A DNA stretch of 64,000 nt from an uncultured Clostridia bacterium (GCA_934454145.1 CAKSFT010000002.1:124001-188000), one strand, 5' to 3'; numbered from the stretch's first letter, positions 1-9,379 are shown. The notes: generated by a model from the letters alone, not told the origin. Translations and numbers: made by a program.

Positions 1-2832
1 GTAAAGAATTTTGAAGTAAAGGCGAACACGGGGTGGTTTGGCATTGATGTTATATTTTCCGATGATTTTAATGCTGAGGGTAAGTATGTAAAAGGCGGGG
101 ATACAACCTATCCGTATTATTGGGACTCAACCGGTACATATCTTTTAAGCAAATATTGGAAAGGATCTGATGACACAAGAGTACAAATAGGAAATACCAC
201 CCAAAAACACAATTATACCGATTATAATGTTATGAGGTTTTTGGCGGATTCCAGTGTTTATATATCCGATGAAGCAATCAGTGCGGATAAAACAACATCT
301 GATTATACGGTTGAATATCAGTATCAATATCCGGGATATGCAAACGGCGGATCTCATTGGTTTAGTATGAGGGGCTCGCGGGATGATCTTTTCTATAACC
401 GCCGTAAAGGTTATTATGTCCAGCTCAGAAACGACACTGCAATGATGGGAAAACTGTCAGCACCGATTAAGCTGTATGCCGCAGGTACAAATATTGCAAC
501 ATCGGAGGAGTATGTGCCGGATGATTCCGGGTTGGTGGACATCAGAATGTCAACAATCGACGATAATATACAATATTACATAGATGAGAATAAAATATTT
601 GATGTTAAAAATAAGTCATTCACTTCTTCAGGAGATACAGTTTTCTTTGACAAGAACAGTACGCAGTGGTGGAAACCTTCTTATATTGACAATGTGTATG
701 TCACACAGCTTGTAAAATACGGAGATGATTTGCCGGAGATAAAGGTGACAAATAGCAGCATAAGCGGAAGTACAGCTATCATTGAATTGTCGCAGGAGAT
801 AAAGTGTGAAAACATAGAAAGTTTTATCGAATTAAAAAACGATGAGGGTGCGACATATCAGGTTGATGTCGAACAAATAGGGACGTTTTTAGGTATAACC
901 CCAAAAGCTGCGCTTGCCGATGGGAAGTATATACTTACGCTCAAAGAGGGAATATATGCTGCAAATTCGGCAGTACTGCAAAATCCGTATCAGATGTATT
1001 TTGAAGTTTCGGACGGCAATATGCAGATGATTCAAATTACAAAACCGGAAATATCAAATATTAATACCGAAGTTCTGAACTGTAAATTTAAAATGACATA
1101 TGATTATACGGGAGAGAATGCAAATAATTCGAAATATATTATATATTCATCAAAAACCGTAAACGGAGATTTTGAGGAAATTAAAAATGGAAGACTGACC
1201 GGTGCGGAATTGGAATTTGATACAGACGAAAGTTATGTTGACTGTTATTTAAAAATCAAAATCAGCCCTGAGGATAGTAAAGGATATTTGAATGACAGTT
1301 TTTACACCGATGTGTTTAAAGGTATGTTTACGCCTGTTATAAAAGATGTTGTTATTGAAGATAACTTTGAAGGCGGAAACGTGAAAATCTCTGATTATGT
1401 GTTTTATGATGAAAACGGCGATGCCGATTTGACACAGATTCAATGGTATGCCTCAGATGAAGCAGACGGTGAGTATATTCCGATAGAAAATGCAACGCAA
1501 AGAGAATTGATAATTGATGATAGTCTGCGGGACAAGTTCATAAAAGTATATATAACTCCCAAAACAGATGTTTACCCACAGAAAGGTGAAATATATATAT
1601 CAAACTATTTTTGCAGAATATATGAGCCGGAGGCGAGAAATGTAAAAATCATAGGTGAAGCAGCAATCGGTGCGATTTTGACGGGTGAATATACGTACTA
1701 TGACAAAAATCACTCGGAAGAAAACGGTACGACCTACAGGTGGCTGGTTTCGGACAGCAAAGACGGTGAATATGCGGAAATTGAAGGTTTTGAGGGACGC
1801 GAGTTTACAATAACAGAGGAGTATAACGAAAAATTTGTTAAGTTTGAAGTCACACCCAAAAAAGAAGGTGTGGCAGGCGCAGCTGTTTTGAGCGAAGCTT
1901 TTGCCTTGCCTGCAAAGCCTGTTGCAAAAAATGTGGAGATAAGAGGAACGGTAAAGCCGGGGTATACTGTTACGGGTGTGTATGAATTTTATCAGGTAAA
2001 CAATGTTTCGGAGGGGGATTCCGAATTTACATGGTATGTTGATTCAAAAGCAGTGTCGCATGAAAAAATGTATACAATATTGAGGTCAGATGCGGGCAAA
2101 GAACTTTGCTTTGAAGTAAAGCCGATTGCCAAAAGGGAACCGTCTGAAGGCGAACCAAGTAAGAGCAAAACGGTAAAAATCGGGACAGTATCCTCTTCCG
2201 GGGGAAGCAGCGGCGGTGGTTCAAAACCTTCCGGCGGCTCGGGCATAATTATAGGACAAGTGAAAAACGATACGGAGAATGCGTCAAAAAACAACAATGA
2301 AATTATAACAAAGTTTACAGATATTTCAGAATCGCCTTACAAAAAGGAAATAGCGATTCTGACAGATAAAAAGATTATAAATGGAGTGAGCGAAACCGAA
2401 TTTAAGCCGAACCGAAATATTACAAGAGCGGAATTTACTGCATTGATGATGCGGCAGCTTGGAATGGGCGAGGGAAAATATTCCGGAGCCTTTGATGATG
2501 TTGCATCGGATATGTGGTTTGCAGGATATGTGCAGACAGCATATGAAAATGGAATTGTAGAAGGATATGCCGGATTGTTCAGACCGCAGGATGACATATC
2601 AATTGAAGAAATTTTAAAGGTTTTGATTGAATCATACGAGAAAAAGACGGCGATTGAACAGTATTCTGAAAATAAAGTTCATGATGTAAGCGACTGGGCA
2701 AAAGAATATGCGCAAAAGTCGGCGGAAATCGGGCTTATAACGGACAAGGAATTTGATTTGCGTGAGAAATCGTCAAGAGAAATTGCGGCGGCACTAATCT
2801 ACCGATACATTGAAAAGGCGGGTGAAAAATAA
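1..2832 (+). CDS. S-layer-homology cell-surface protein, 5' end outside window
   Basis: The reading frame is open from base 1, so the true start lies upstream and only the last 943 residues are seen. The distal half has three related Ig-like modules of about 90 residues (bases ~1330-1610, 1620-1905, 1915-2180), each with a pattern like GEYTYYD...W...S..DGEY..I...TP. A Ser/Gly-rich linker follows (2191-2247), then three S-layer homology repeats: FTDISESPYKKEIAIL from 2310, FDDVASDMWFAGYV from ~2490 and a weaker one, VHDVSDWAKEYA, from ~2680. SLH repeats in this family bind pyruvylated secondary cell-wall polymers, so the protein should be anchored on the cell surface by its C terminus. The ligand of the N-terminal part is unknown. 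Its stop overlaps the next start by one base (TAATG), so the two are translationally coupled. Confidence 0.85.
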   Translation, partial: VKNFEVKANTGWFGIDVIFSDDFNAEGKYVKGGDTTYPYYWDSTGTYLLSKYWKGSDDTRVQIGNTTQKHNYTDYNVMRFLADSSVYISDEAISADKTTSDYTVEYQYQYPGYANGGSHWFSMRGSRDDLFYNRRKGYYVQLRNDTAMMGKLSAPIKLYAAGTNIATSEEYVPDDSGLVDIRMSTIDDNIQYYIDENKIFDVKNKSFTSSGDTVFFDKNSTQWWKPSYIDNVYVTQLVKYGDDLPEIKVTNSSISGSTAIIELSQEIKCENIESFIELKNDEGATYQVDVEQIGTFLGITPKAALADGKYILTLKEGIYAANSAVLQNPYQMYFEVSDGNMQMIQITKPEISNINTEVLNCKFKMTYDYTGENANNSKYIIYSSKTVNGDFEEIKNGRLTGAELEFDTDESYVDCYLKIKISPEDSKGYLNDSFYTDVFKGMFTPVIKDVVIEDNFEGGNVKISDYVFYDENGDADLTQIQWYASDEADGEYIPIENATQRELIIDDSLRDKFIKVYITPKTDVYPQKGEIYISNYFCRIYEPEARNVKIIGEAAIGAILTGEYTYYDKNHSEENGTTYRWLVSDSKDGEYAEIEGFEGREFTITEEYNEKFVKFEVTPKKEGVAGAAVLSEAFALPAKPVAKNVEIRGTVKPGYTVTGVYEFYQVNNVSEGDSEFTWYVDSKAVSHEKMYTILRSDAGKELCFEVKPIAKREPSEGEPSKSKTVKIGTVSSSGGSSGGGSKPSGGSGIIIGQVKNDTENASKNNNEIITKFTDISESPYKKEIAILTDKKIINGVSETEFKPNRNITRAEFTALMMRQLGMGEGKYSGAFDDVASDMWFAGYVQTAYENGIVEGYAGLFRPQDDISIEEILKVLIESYEKKTAIEQYSENKVHDVSDWAKEYAQKSAEIGLITDKEFDLREKSSREIAAALIYRYIEKAGEK

Positions 2833-5495
2833 TGAAAAAAAGATGGATAGCGTCTGTTGCAGCATTGTTGTTGCTTTGTGAGAATGTTGCATTTGCGGAA
2901 GATTATTGGACAAAAGCAAATGATAATATTCAGACAGGCATAGGGGGACAGGGTTCTTCCGAGATTGAATTGATAAGCATAGATGAACTGATAAATAAGG
3001 GGTGGAGTGCGGACTTTGCCCCAAAGGAGGAAAAGAAAACAGAGTACGTATCTGCATATCAGAAGGAGATAAAGCTCGCGGTTGACTTGGGCTTTATGGA
3101 TGAAAATGAAGACGGATTCAGACCGCAGGAAAAATTATCTTATTATGATTATTTAAAGGCGGTGAAGCTCCTTTCGCAAATGTCGTCTGTTGATATTTCG
3201 GGATTGGAAAGTGTACAGAATACAGTCACATTTTCAAAAACGGCAGAAGCAATGGTTTATGTTTTGGGCTATGATAAACTTGCCGACCCCAAAGATGAAG
3301 GATTTTTTGCATTGGCACAAAATTATAAAATATTTGACAACATTCCGGCAAGTGAAAATGATGAGATAACAAGAGAAGAGTTTGCAAAGGTTATTTCAAA
3401 TGCACTTGAATCGGAAGTGGTCACAGTGAAAATGGCAAATCCGCTTGAATATGTGATAGACGGCACTACACTTATGGAACAATTGAAAATTGCAAAGGTA
3501 CGTGGTTGGCTGAATGCAAACAGCAGAACTAACATATACAGTGTCAACAAAGCAACAGAAAATACGGTTATGATTGACAATGTTGAATATAGAACGGGTG
3601 AGAGTGATGCATATGGTTATCTCGGCAGATTTGTTGAAGCATATGTACGCGAAGATGATTCGGGGGATAAAACGGTTGCCTCGATAAGGATATATTCCGC
3701 AAAGGATAATTATATAACAATTTATGATGAAGATGTAGAAGAGACCTCAAAAAGCAATATAAAATATGTTGACAGTTCAGAAAAGGTAAAAACTCTTAAA
3801 TTGAGTGCAGACGGGAGTGTTATATATAACGGCGCATTTGCGGGTGCTCTTAGTGCATTTGATGTTTCAGGGTTAAAGAATAGCTTGAATGGATATATCA
3901 GCGCAGCAGATACCGATTTTGACGGTAAATATGACGTTTTGTTTGTATGGAACTATAAAACCTATGTGGTGGAAATGGTTTCGGGAGAAAGGATAGTGGC
4001 AAGTAATAATGAAATTCTTGATTTCTCCGATGAACGAAAAGACATTTTGCTGCTTCAGGACGGTCAAAAAACAGCAATAAGCGACATTGCATCAAATAAC
4101 GTTTTGTCGGTTGCCGAAAACCAAAAAGGCGATATGATAACAGTGCTGGTAAGCAATAAAAATTTCACAGGTTCGTATTCATCGGCAGACTCGGAGATAC
4201 TTGTTGACGGTGATGGCAATGAGTATAAAATCGATCCGTTTTTCTCAGATGAGATTGGATTGGGTAAAGAATACACATTCTATATGAGTGTATTCGGAAA
4301 AATTGCAGGAGCTTCGGAATATACGACAGCGGCAACAAAAACGAGAACGGGGCGGAATTACGGATATTTTAGAAAGGCATATCTTGATGATGTTGACGAG
4401 GATGCTGCAAACTTTCGTATATACAGGCTTTCGGACAAAACATGGGTGACGCTTGAAGGTGCAGATAAAATAAAATTTTATAAGGGTTTTGTGGACAGTG
4501 AGACAACAGAAGACAAGAAGGTGGAAAAGAAAAAGGTCAGTGCTTCGGAGGCGGCGGATTTGCTTAGAAAACCACAGCTGATAGTTTTTGAAACAGATGC
4601 ATATGGAAAGGTTTCATCAATTACTACTGCAGCGGACTATACCGCTACGGGAAATCTTGATGAGAATGTTTTTGCGTATAATTCTCATATAGAGGATAGA
4701 GTAAGAACTTATTACGGCGGATTTTTCGGTGGACGTTATCATAACGAAAATTGCATTATTTTGAGAGTGCCGGCGGATAGAGAACAGGAAAAAAATTATG
4801 GTGTCGAAAGCATACCGAGTGACGGATTCTTAGACGGTCCTATGGACATATACGATGTCAGTGAAACTTTAACATTAGGCGGCGTGATTGTTCGTTATTC
4901 AGAAGCGGGCGGAAGTGTGAATGAAGGAAATGTTGTTCTTATAACTGTGGATAAGGTTGAACAAAGCGTGGTTGATGATGAAATTTTATATAAAATTTTA
5001 ACGGTTGAGGGAAAAACATACTATATTAGCAACGATGATGAAATCGGAGAAGTGTCGATGGTAAAAGATGCAAATTCAAATCCGATGTGGCACGTGAAAA
5101 AGGCATCTGATTTAAAGCGCGGAGATGTTATGCGTATTAAAGTTGATTCGCTGGGGTATATAACTAATTTCAGTGTTGACACAAGAATAAGCGAATTGGC
5201 TGATATGGACTTTTTCTCATATAATTCCGGCGGCGAAATTGCGCAGTATTATTATGATTACGGCATGGTTATAAGAAATTCTGTTCTTGATAAAAATCTT
5301 GTGTTGAATACATCGGGAACGACAAATCCGTTATATAACACTCCAAAGCTTATACAGAATGTTATGCTGCTATATAACACAAAAACCGGAAAATTTGAAA
5401 AGTTAGACAATAAAAACGATATTTTGCCCGGTGATAAACTTTTTGTCAGATCGAAATATTATTTGATGGATATAACCGCTATTGTAATAAGATAA
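2832..5495 (+). CDS. Secreted S-layer-homology-like protein, function unknown
   Basis: The 887-residue product starts with a clear Sec signal (MKKRW, a Leu/Ala core, cleavage near AFA-EDY at residue ~22). Residues ~75-200 hold SLH-like repeats: KLAVDLGFMDENEDGFRPQE and later YKIFDNIPASENDEITREEF. The rest is a long beta-rich region with no family I recognise; it contains repeated short motifs of the type ...DVVLITVDKVE... and ...RGDVMRIKVDSLG.... The start overlaps the stop of the upstream SLH protein by one base, so both are made from one message and are likely partners on the cell surface. The gene ends just before a full-length interspersed repeat. Gene call is sure; molecular role is not. 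Confidence 0.85.
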   Translation: MKKRWIASVAALLLLCENVAFAEDYWTKANDNIQTGIGGQGSSEIELISIDELINKGWSADFAPKEEKKTEYVSAYQKEIKLAVDLGFMDENEDGFRPQEKLSYYDYLKAVKLLSQMSSVDISGLESVQNTVTFSKTAEAMVYVLGYDKLADPKDEGFFALAQNYKIFDNIPASENDEITREEFAKVISNALESEVVTVKMANPLEYVIDGTTLMEQLKIAKVRGWLNANSRTNIYSVNKATENTVMIDNVEYRTGESDAYGYLGRFVEAYVREDDSGDKTVASIRIYSAKDNYITIYDEDVEETSKSNIKYVDSSEKVKTLKLSADGSVIYNGAFAGALSAFDVSGLKNSLNGYISAADTDFDGKYDVLFVWNYKTYVVEMVSGERIVASNNEILDFSDERKDILLLQDGQKTAISDIASNNVLSVAENQKGDMITVLVSNKNFTGSYSSADSEILVDGDGNEYKIDPFFSDEIGLGKEYTFYMSVFGKIAGASEYTTAATKTRTGRNYGYFRKAYLDDVDEDAANFRIYRLSDKTWVTLEGADKIKFYKGFVDSETTEDKKVEKKKVSASEAADLLRKPQLIVFETDAYGKVSSITTAADYTATGNLDENVFAYNSHIEDRVRTYYGGFFGGRYHNENCIILRVPADREQEKNYGVESIPSDGFLDGPMDIYDVSETLTLGGVIVRYSEAGGSVNEGNVVLITVDKVEQSVVDDEILYKILTVEGKTYYISNDDEIGEVSMVKDANSNPMWHVKKASDLKRGDVMRIKVDSLGYITNFSVDTRISELADMDFFSYNSGGEIAQYYYDYGMVIRNSVLDKNLVLNTSGTTNPLYNTPKLIQNVMLLYNTKTGKFEKLDNKNDILPGDKLFVRSKYYLMDITAIVIR

Positions 5496-5498
5496 TAT

Positions 5499-5715
5499 AG
5501 GTAATTGTAAAACTGCCGTTTTACAATTAAAACGCTTAGGTAGAAATAAAAAGTTCCGGTTGATTTTAATTTTATGCCAGGTTGAAACTTTTTATTTCAG
5601 CCAAAAATGACGCATATGTCATCATTTTTGATTATAAATCAGGGGGTGCCACCCCCTGATAACCCCCCCTATAATAATGGTGGCTAATTGTAAAATTTAC
5701 ATTTTACAATTACCT
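5499..5715 (+). mobile_element. MITE-like interspersed repeat, full-length copy 1
   Basis: A 217-bp element bounded by AGGTAATTG and CAATTACCT. Inside are nested inverted repeats: GAAATAAAAAGTT/AACTTTTTATTTC, AAAATGACG...GTCATCATTTT, ATCAGGGGG/CCCCCTGAT, and a right end that is itself a palindrome (AATTGTAAAATTTACATTTTACAATT region). It is flanked by the 8-bp direct repeat TAATAAGA (5485-5492 and 5717-5724). It encodes no protein. Its right end carries ATGGTGGCTAATTG, which puts an in-frame start and leader on the following gene. Confidence 0.8.
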
Positions 5716-5745
5716 ATAATAAGAGAACTAAAAGGAGAACAAAAA

Positions 5746-6735
5746 ATGATAATAGATAATGTAATGTATCATAATGTTGATGGGATTATAAAAAGACCAT
5801 ACGGAATGAGACTTTTACGTTATAGTGAAGGTGTGACCGAAAATTTAGAATACGGTGTCAAAAAAATGTCGGGGTATGCTTGCAATGCCGAGATGCGGTT
5901 TGTGACTGAGGCACCGGAAACTTTTGTGAGTCTGATGAGCGAAATCGGAGAGGCGCATGTTACGGTATATTATGGAGATTGTGTACTAAAAGAATTTATT
6001 TTGCAAGAGGGCGTGATTACAAGAATAGAGCTGTATATTCCTGAAGTGCTTGACGGGTTGGATGAGAGTTTTTACAAGAATAATCTGTTTTCAAAAAATG
6101 TGTGGAGACTGCATTTTAAAGGAATGATAACGGTGTGTGGGATAGATTCTTTAGGATATCCGATACGTCCGCCGAAAAAGGAAGAGATGCCGAAAAAAAC
6201 CATACTCTGTTATGGGTCATCAATATCACATGGTATAGGATCTGCATACTATCCGGTTACATATGTCAATGTTCTTGCAAATCTTTTGGGTATGGATTGT
6301 TTGGCAAAAGGATTAGCCGGCGCTTGTTTTTGCAATACCCAAATAGCACAGAGCTTTGCGGAACGCAACGATTGGGACTGCGCATTTTTGGAACTGGGGA
6401 TTAATATGATATGGAGCAAGGATACATTTTTTGAAAGATTTGAACATTTTGCCAATATCATGTACAAAACAGGGAAAAAACTTGTATTTACAACTGTATT
6501 TGATAATTACAGATACTACAAAGCTTGGGATTTAAGGAACACTTGCATGGAATTTGACGCTATGATAAGGAAAAAGTGCAATGAGTTTGATAAGGAAAGA
6601 GTCCTTTTGATAGACGGACGAGATATTGTTTGCGAATCGGGGATACTTACAGCTGACGGGACACATCCGTCAACCGAGGGGCATATGAAGATGGGATACA
6701 ATATATATGAGAAAGTGAAAGATTTTTTGGTGTAA
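5746..6735 (+). CDS. SGNH/GDSL-family hydrolase (esterase)
   Basis: A 329-residue cytoplasmic-looking protein with no signal peptide. Family blocks are visible: block I around ILCYGSSISHGIG (nucleophile Ser in GSSIS, residues ~150-160), a block II glycine in GLAGACFC, block III GIN in LELGINMIW, and block V DGTHPSTEGH near the C terminus with the Asp and His of the triad. The N-terminal ~140 residues resemble the beta-sandwich found in front of this catalytic domain in the Lipase_GDSL_3 group. Such enzymes remove acyl groups from sugars or small esters; the substrate is not predictable. I chose ATG 5746, 8 bases after AAGGAG; an upstream in-frame ATG at 5677 lies inside the mobile repeat and would add MVANCKIYILQLP.... 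It may deacetylate glycans handled by the surface proteins upstream (inference). Confidence 0.8.
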   Translation: MIIDNVMYHNVDGIIKRPYGMRLLRYSEGVTENLEYGVKKMSGYACNAEMRFVTEAPETFVSLMSEIGEAHVTVYYGDCVLKEFILQEGVITRIELYIPEVLDGLDESFYKNNLFSKNVWRLHFKGMITVCGIDSLGYPIRPPKKEEMPKKTILCYGSSISHGIGSAYYPVTYVNVLANLLGMDCLAKGLAGACFCNTQIAQSFAERNDWDCAFLELGINMIWSKDTFFERFEHFANIMYKTGKKLVFTTVFDNYRYYKAWDLRNTCMEFDAMIRKKCNEFDKERVLLIDGRDIVCESGILTADGTHPSTEGHMKMGYNIYEKVKDFLV

Positions 6736-6818
6736 CGAATATATTAAGAAAATGTTCGTAATATTTAAAATCTCTCAATGGTAAAAAGCGAGCAGCTACA
6801 ATTGAATATTTATTAAGA

Positions 6819-6867
6819 AGGCTTTGATTTCAGCATAGTGTTGAAATCAAAGCCTTTATTTTTTTTG
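6819..6867 (+). terminator. Intrinsic terminator after SGNH hydrolase gene
   Basis: AGGCTTTGATTTCA pairs with TGAAATCAAAGCCT around a short loop and is followed by a run of T. Confidence 0.85.
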
Positions 6868-6905
6868 TTCAGGATTTTTATACCTCAAAAATTAAAAAAA
6901 CTTTT

Positions 6906-6934
6906 TCAAAGGTGCAAAAACCTTGCACCTTTGA
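6906..6934. promoter_or_regulatory. 29-bp inverted repeat upstream of the prophage remnant
   Basis: TCAAAGGTGCAA is separated by 5 bases from its perfect complement TTGCACCTTTGA. It lies 45 bp before the small HTH gene and could be an operator, or a stem left from the prophage boundary. No T-run follows, so it is unlikely to be a terminator. Confidence 0.4.
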
Positions 6935-6978
6935 AGTTTATGATATATACGAAAGGTCAAGCAAAGGGGGTGTGACGA

Positions 6979-7224
6979 GTGAGCAATATGAAAATGACGC
7001 CATGCGACAGGCGTGATGCAATTTTAAATGTTTTGTGCAAAAGACGCACGGAACACATCAAAAACCTTGCATTTGAGTTTGGCGTCAGCCGCCGAACCAT
7101 TATCAACGACATCATAGAGCTCACCCGGTCATATCCGATAGAAACTGTCCGAGGTAACGGAAGCTGCGTCCGAGTTGCGGAAGGATATTCGTCAAAGCTT
7201 TGTATCAGAAAATACTGCCGATGA
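6979..7224 (+). CDS. Small DeoR-like helix-turn-helix protein (prophage)
   Basis: An 81-residue protein starting at GTG. Residues ~10-60 form a winged-HTH pattern typical of DeoR/HTH_11 domains: RRDAILNVLCKRR...IKNLAFEFGVSRRTIINDI, with the recognition helix in SRRTIINDIIELT. Such stand-alone short HTH proteins are common in Clostridium-type prophages next to replication genes. It has no effector domain. Its 3' end overlaps the next frame by about 50 bases, which is unusual and suggests that either its tail or the next start is the product of a deletion. DNA target unknown. Confidence 0.6.
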   Translation: MSNMKMTPCDRRDAILNVLCKRRTEHIKNLAFEFGVSRRTIINDIIELTRSYPIETVRGNGSCVRVAEGYSSKLCIRKYCR

Positions 7225-9145
7225 AAATACTTTTCTTCCGGCACCGCTTAAAGTTTCACCATACCAACATCAGCTTAAAGGTTACAATCTTGCTTGCCGA
7301 AGTATGGGTATTATCGGCAACAACGGCGTGTCTCCCGGTTTTGCGCTGCTCATGGAAATGGGAACGGGAAAAACCATAACCTCAATTGCTATTTTCGGGA
7401 AAGCATATTTAACAGGGAAAATAAAGCGTTTGCTTATCCTTGCACCGAAATCCATTGTTGCCGTATGGGAGGACGAGTTTTCAAAGTTTGCGGATTTCTC
7501 GTATTCGCTTTCGGTGTTGACGGGAACTTCACAAAATAAAACAAAACTTCTGAAAGCCATACGGTACAGTGGTCTTGAGGTTGTCGTTGTAAATTATGAC
7601 AGTGTGCCGCTCATCGAGAAGGAACTTGCAGCATGGCACCCCGATTTTCTCATTTGTGATGAGAGCAGCAAGATAAAAAATCCTACGGCAAAAATGAGCA
7701 AAGCGGCATACAGAATTGCAAAGGTATGCAAATACAGATTGATTTTAACAGGAACACCGATACAAAATAATCCGTTGGATTTTTTCTCACAATATAAGGT
7801 CTTGGACGACAGTATATTCGGCAAAAGCTTTTATGCCTTTAAGAATGAATATGCGGTACTCGGCACATACAATCAGCCGATTGGATGGCGCAAACTGCCG
7901 GAGCTTGTGAAGAAAGCGCACAGTATAGCATTCCGTGTTACGAAAGCCGAAGCGCTTGATTTGCCGGATACAATTGATGAAATCCGATCGATTACATTGG
8001 AGGACAAAGCACAAAAACTGTACAAAGCATTTGTAAAGGAAAGCTATATGGAGCTTTCAAAAGGTGAACAGGGAGCCCCTGTGGCGGTTACAGCAACAAA
8101 TATTTTCACAAGGCTTCTGCGTTTGCAGCAGATAACAGGCGGGTTTATTCGACCGGATGAGGAGTCGGAGCGGTATGAGCAGATATCATCGGCAAAGCTT
8201 AACGCGCTTGAGGATATTATTGACACTGCAATTTCCGAAAAGAAAAAGCTTGAAGCGGAAGAAAAAATCAATGAAATACGAAAGAAAATACATAAATTCA
8301 CGGGCACGGAAATTGACCTCGGAGCAAATGCGTCAACCGATGCTTTTAAGAAATATCTGTATGAGGATTTAAAGCTTCCGGTTATGAAAATCACGGCAAA
8401 GTATCAAGCGGCTGCGGACGAGGAAAGCCTGATACTTTTAAAGGATTGGTGTATAATTAACCGCCCTGAAATTGTACCGCTATTGGATTTGGTTCATGGT
8501 TACCGAAAATGGAACAAGATAAAATCAACGTATATTGACGGATTTTTAAATGCAGTAAGCAGTGCAACAGGCTGTATACACACTTCATTCTTTCAGCTTG
8601 GAACGGATACCGGGCGGTTTGCATCACGAAATCCGAATCTTCAAAATATGCCGAGAAAAGATAATGACCCAATCGGAATCCGTAATTTTCTGATACCGAA
8701 TAAGGGACATATATTTATTGATTTTGATTTCTCGCAGATAGAACTGCGTGTAGGTTCATGGTATTGCAGGGACACTAAAATGCTTGAAACATATAGAAAT
8801 GACGGCGACATTCATGCACAGACAACGAGCGTAATATATGGAATTTCTTTTGACGAAGCCATAGACAAAAATGCTCAGCACTACAAGGAGCGGCGCTCAA
8901 TAGCGAAGAACTGTAATTTCGGTGTGTTTTACGGATTGTTCCCGAATGGGCTTATGCGAAACCTCAAAAAAGCGGGAATTGAAAAGACAAAACAGGAATG
9001 CACAGACATTATCGAAAACCTTAAAAATGGTTATCCAAAGTTAGCCGAGTGGCAGAAGAACGCAAAGCAAGACGCGTCAAACTGCGGATATTCGGAAACT
9101 GTATTCGGCAGACGGAGAATTTTAAAAGGCATACCGTGCGGATAA
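7175..9145 (+). CDS. SNF2-type helicase fused to truncated DNA polymerase I (prophage relic)
   Basis: One 656-residue open frame made of parts of two phage genes. Residues ~25-350 are an SNF2-like helicase N-terminal half: Walker A in EMGTGKT (~61-67), DESS box in LICDESSKIKNPT (~160), and motif III-like LILTGTPIQNNP. The second RecA lobe is missing. From about residue 352 (base ~8230) the frame continues as family A DNA polymerase: TDTGRFASRNPNLQNMP, motif A DFDFSQIELRV, motif B RRSIAKNCNFGVFYG, then GRRRILKG and a stop, without motif C (HDE). The in-frame start is TTG overlapping the previous gene; no good ribosome site is seen. In intact prophages of this type polymerase and SNF2 are separate genes, so this is best read as a deletion fusion that cannot polymerise DNA. 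Whether it is expressed is unknown. Confidence 0.7.
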   Translation: MRKDIRQSFVSENTADENTFLPAPLKVSPYQHQLKGYNLACRSMGIIGNNGVSPGFALLMEMGTGKTITSIAIFGKAYLTGKIKRLLILAPKSIVAVWEDEFSKFADFSYSLSVLTGTSQNKTKLLKAIRYSGLEVVVVNYDSVPLIEKELAAWHPDFLICDESSKIKNPTAKMSKAAYRIAKVCKYRLILTGTPIQNNPLDFFSQYKVLDDSIFGKSFYAFKNEYAVLGTYNQPIGWRKLPELVKKAHSIAFRVTKAEALDLPDTIDEIRSITLEDKAQKLYKAFVKESYMELSKGEQGAPVAVTATNIFTRLLRLQQITGGFIRPDEESERYEQISSAKLNALEDIIDTAISEKKKLEAEEKINEIRKKIHKFTGTEIDLGANASTDAFKKYLYEDLKLPVMKITAKYQAAADEESLILLKDWCIINRPEIVPLLDLVHGYRKWNKIKSTYIDGFLNAVSSATGCIHTSFFQLGTDTGRFASRNPNLQNMPRKDNDPIGIRNFLIPNKGHIFIDFDFSQIELRVGSWYCRDTKMLETYRNDGDIHAQTTSVIYGISFDEAIDKNAQHYKERRSIAKNCNFGVFYGLFPNGLMRNLKKAGIEKTKQECTDIIENLKNGYPKLAEWQKNAKQDASNCGYSETVFGRRRILKGIPCG

Positions 9146-9243
9146 AAGCGTGCATGGAACAGCGGCCTTTTCCGGAATTTGATGTGCCGCTTAAAGCAGA
9201 AGGCGCAAAGGGAAGCAGTTTCGGAAATATGGAGGAACTGTAA
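9146..9243 (+). pseudogene. C-terminal scrap of the prophage DNA polymerase
   Basis: Directly after the stop of the fusion, a different frame reads ...EFDVPLKAEGAKGSSFG and then NMEEL-stop at 9241. Family A polymerases end in a V-PLKV-V--G-SW type segment, so this is the original C terminus. The palm part with motif C between GRRRILKG and this tail has been deleted, with a change of frame. Confidence 0.6.
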
Positions 9244-9343
9244 CATGAAAAATATGCTGCGCATCTTACCTCTTTTCGAGGTTAGGAGTATAAACATACG
9301 CCGTCACCTCTCAAAAAGGCAACCTGCTTGCATATTTTTCATG
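9244..9343 (+). ncRNA. Candidate structured RNA, prophage copy A (unidentified)
   Basis: An outer 14-bp stem, CATGAAAAATATGC (9244-9257) with GCATATTTTTCATG (9330-9343), encloses GCATCT (9261), an inner stem GAGGT/ACCTC (9278-9282 with 9306-9310) and the loop AGTATAAACATAC (9287-9299), then TGCTTGC (9325-9331). A second copy at 10610-10714 has the same conserved blocks at the same spacing but different stem sequences. I know no named RNA with this pattern. Confidence 0.5.
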
Positions 9344-9350
9344 TTGAGAT

Positions 9351-9379
9351 TTGTGCCGCCGCACAGCGGCAGAAAGGAG
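9351..9379 (+). promoter_or_regulatory. Leader hairpin joined to the ribosome site
   Basis: TTGTGCCGC, loop, GCGGCAGAAAGGAG: stem GCCGC/GCGGC (9355-9359 with 9366-9370), then the Shine-Dalgarno GGAG 5 bases downstream. The same layout precedes murC, the cytoplasmic cyclophilin gene and, in weaker form, ywlE. Confidence 0.45.

Noticed and set aside
5499..5715. The interspersed repeat as a plain terminator or REP sequence.
   Set aside because: Its fixed ends, the size series and the different flanking direct repeats at each copy fit an inserted element better, although its hairpins may also stop transcription.
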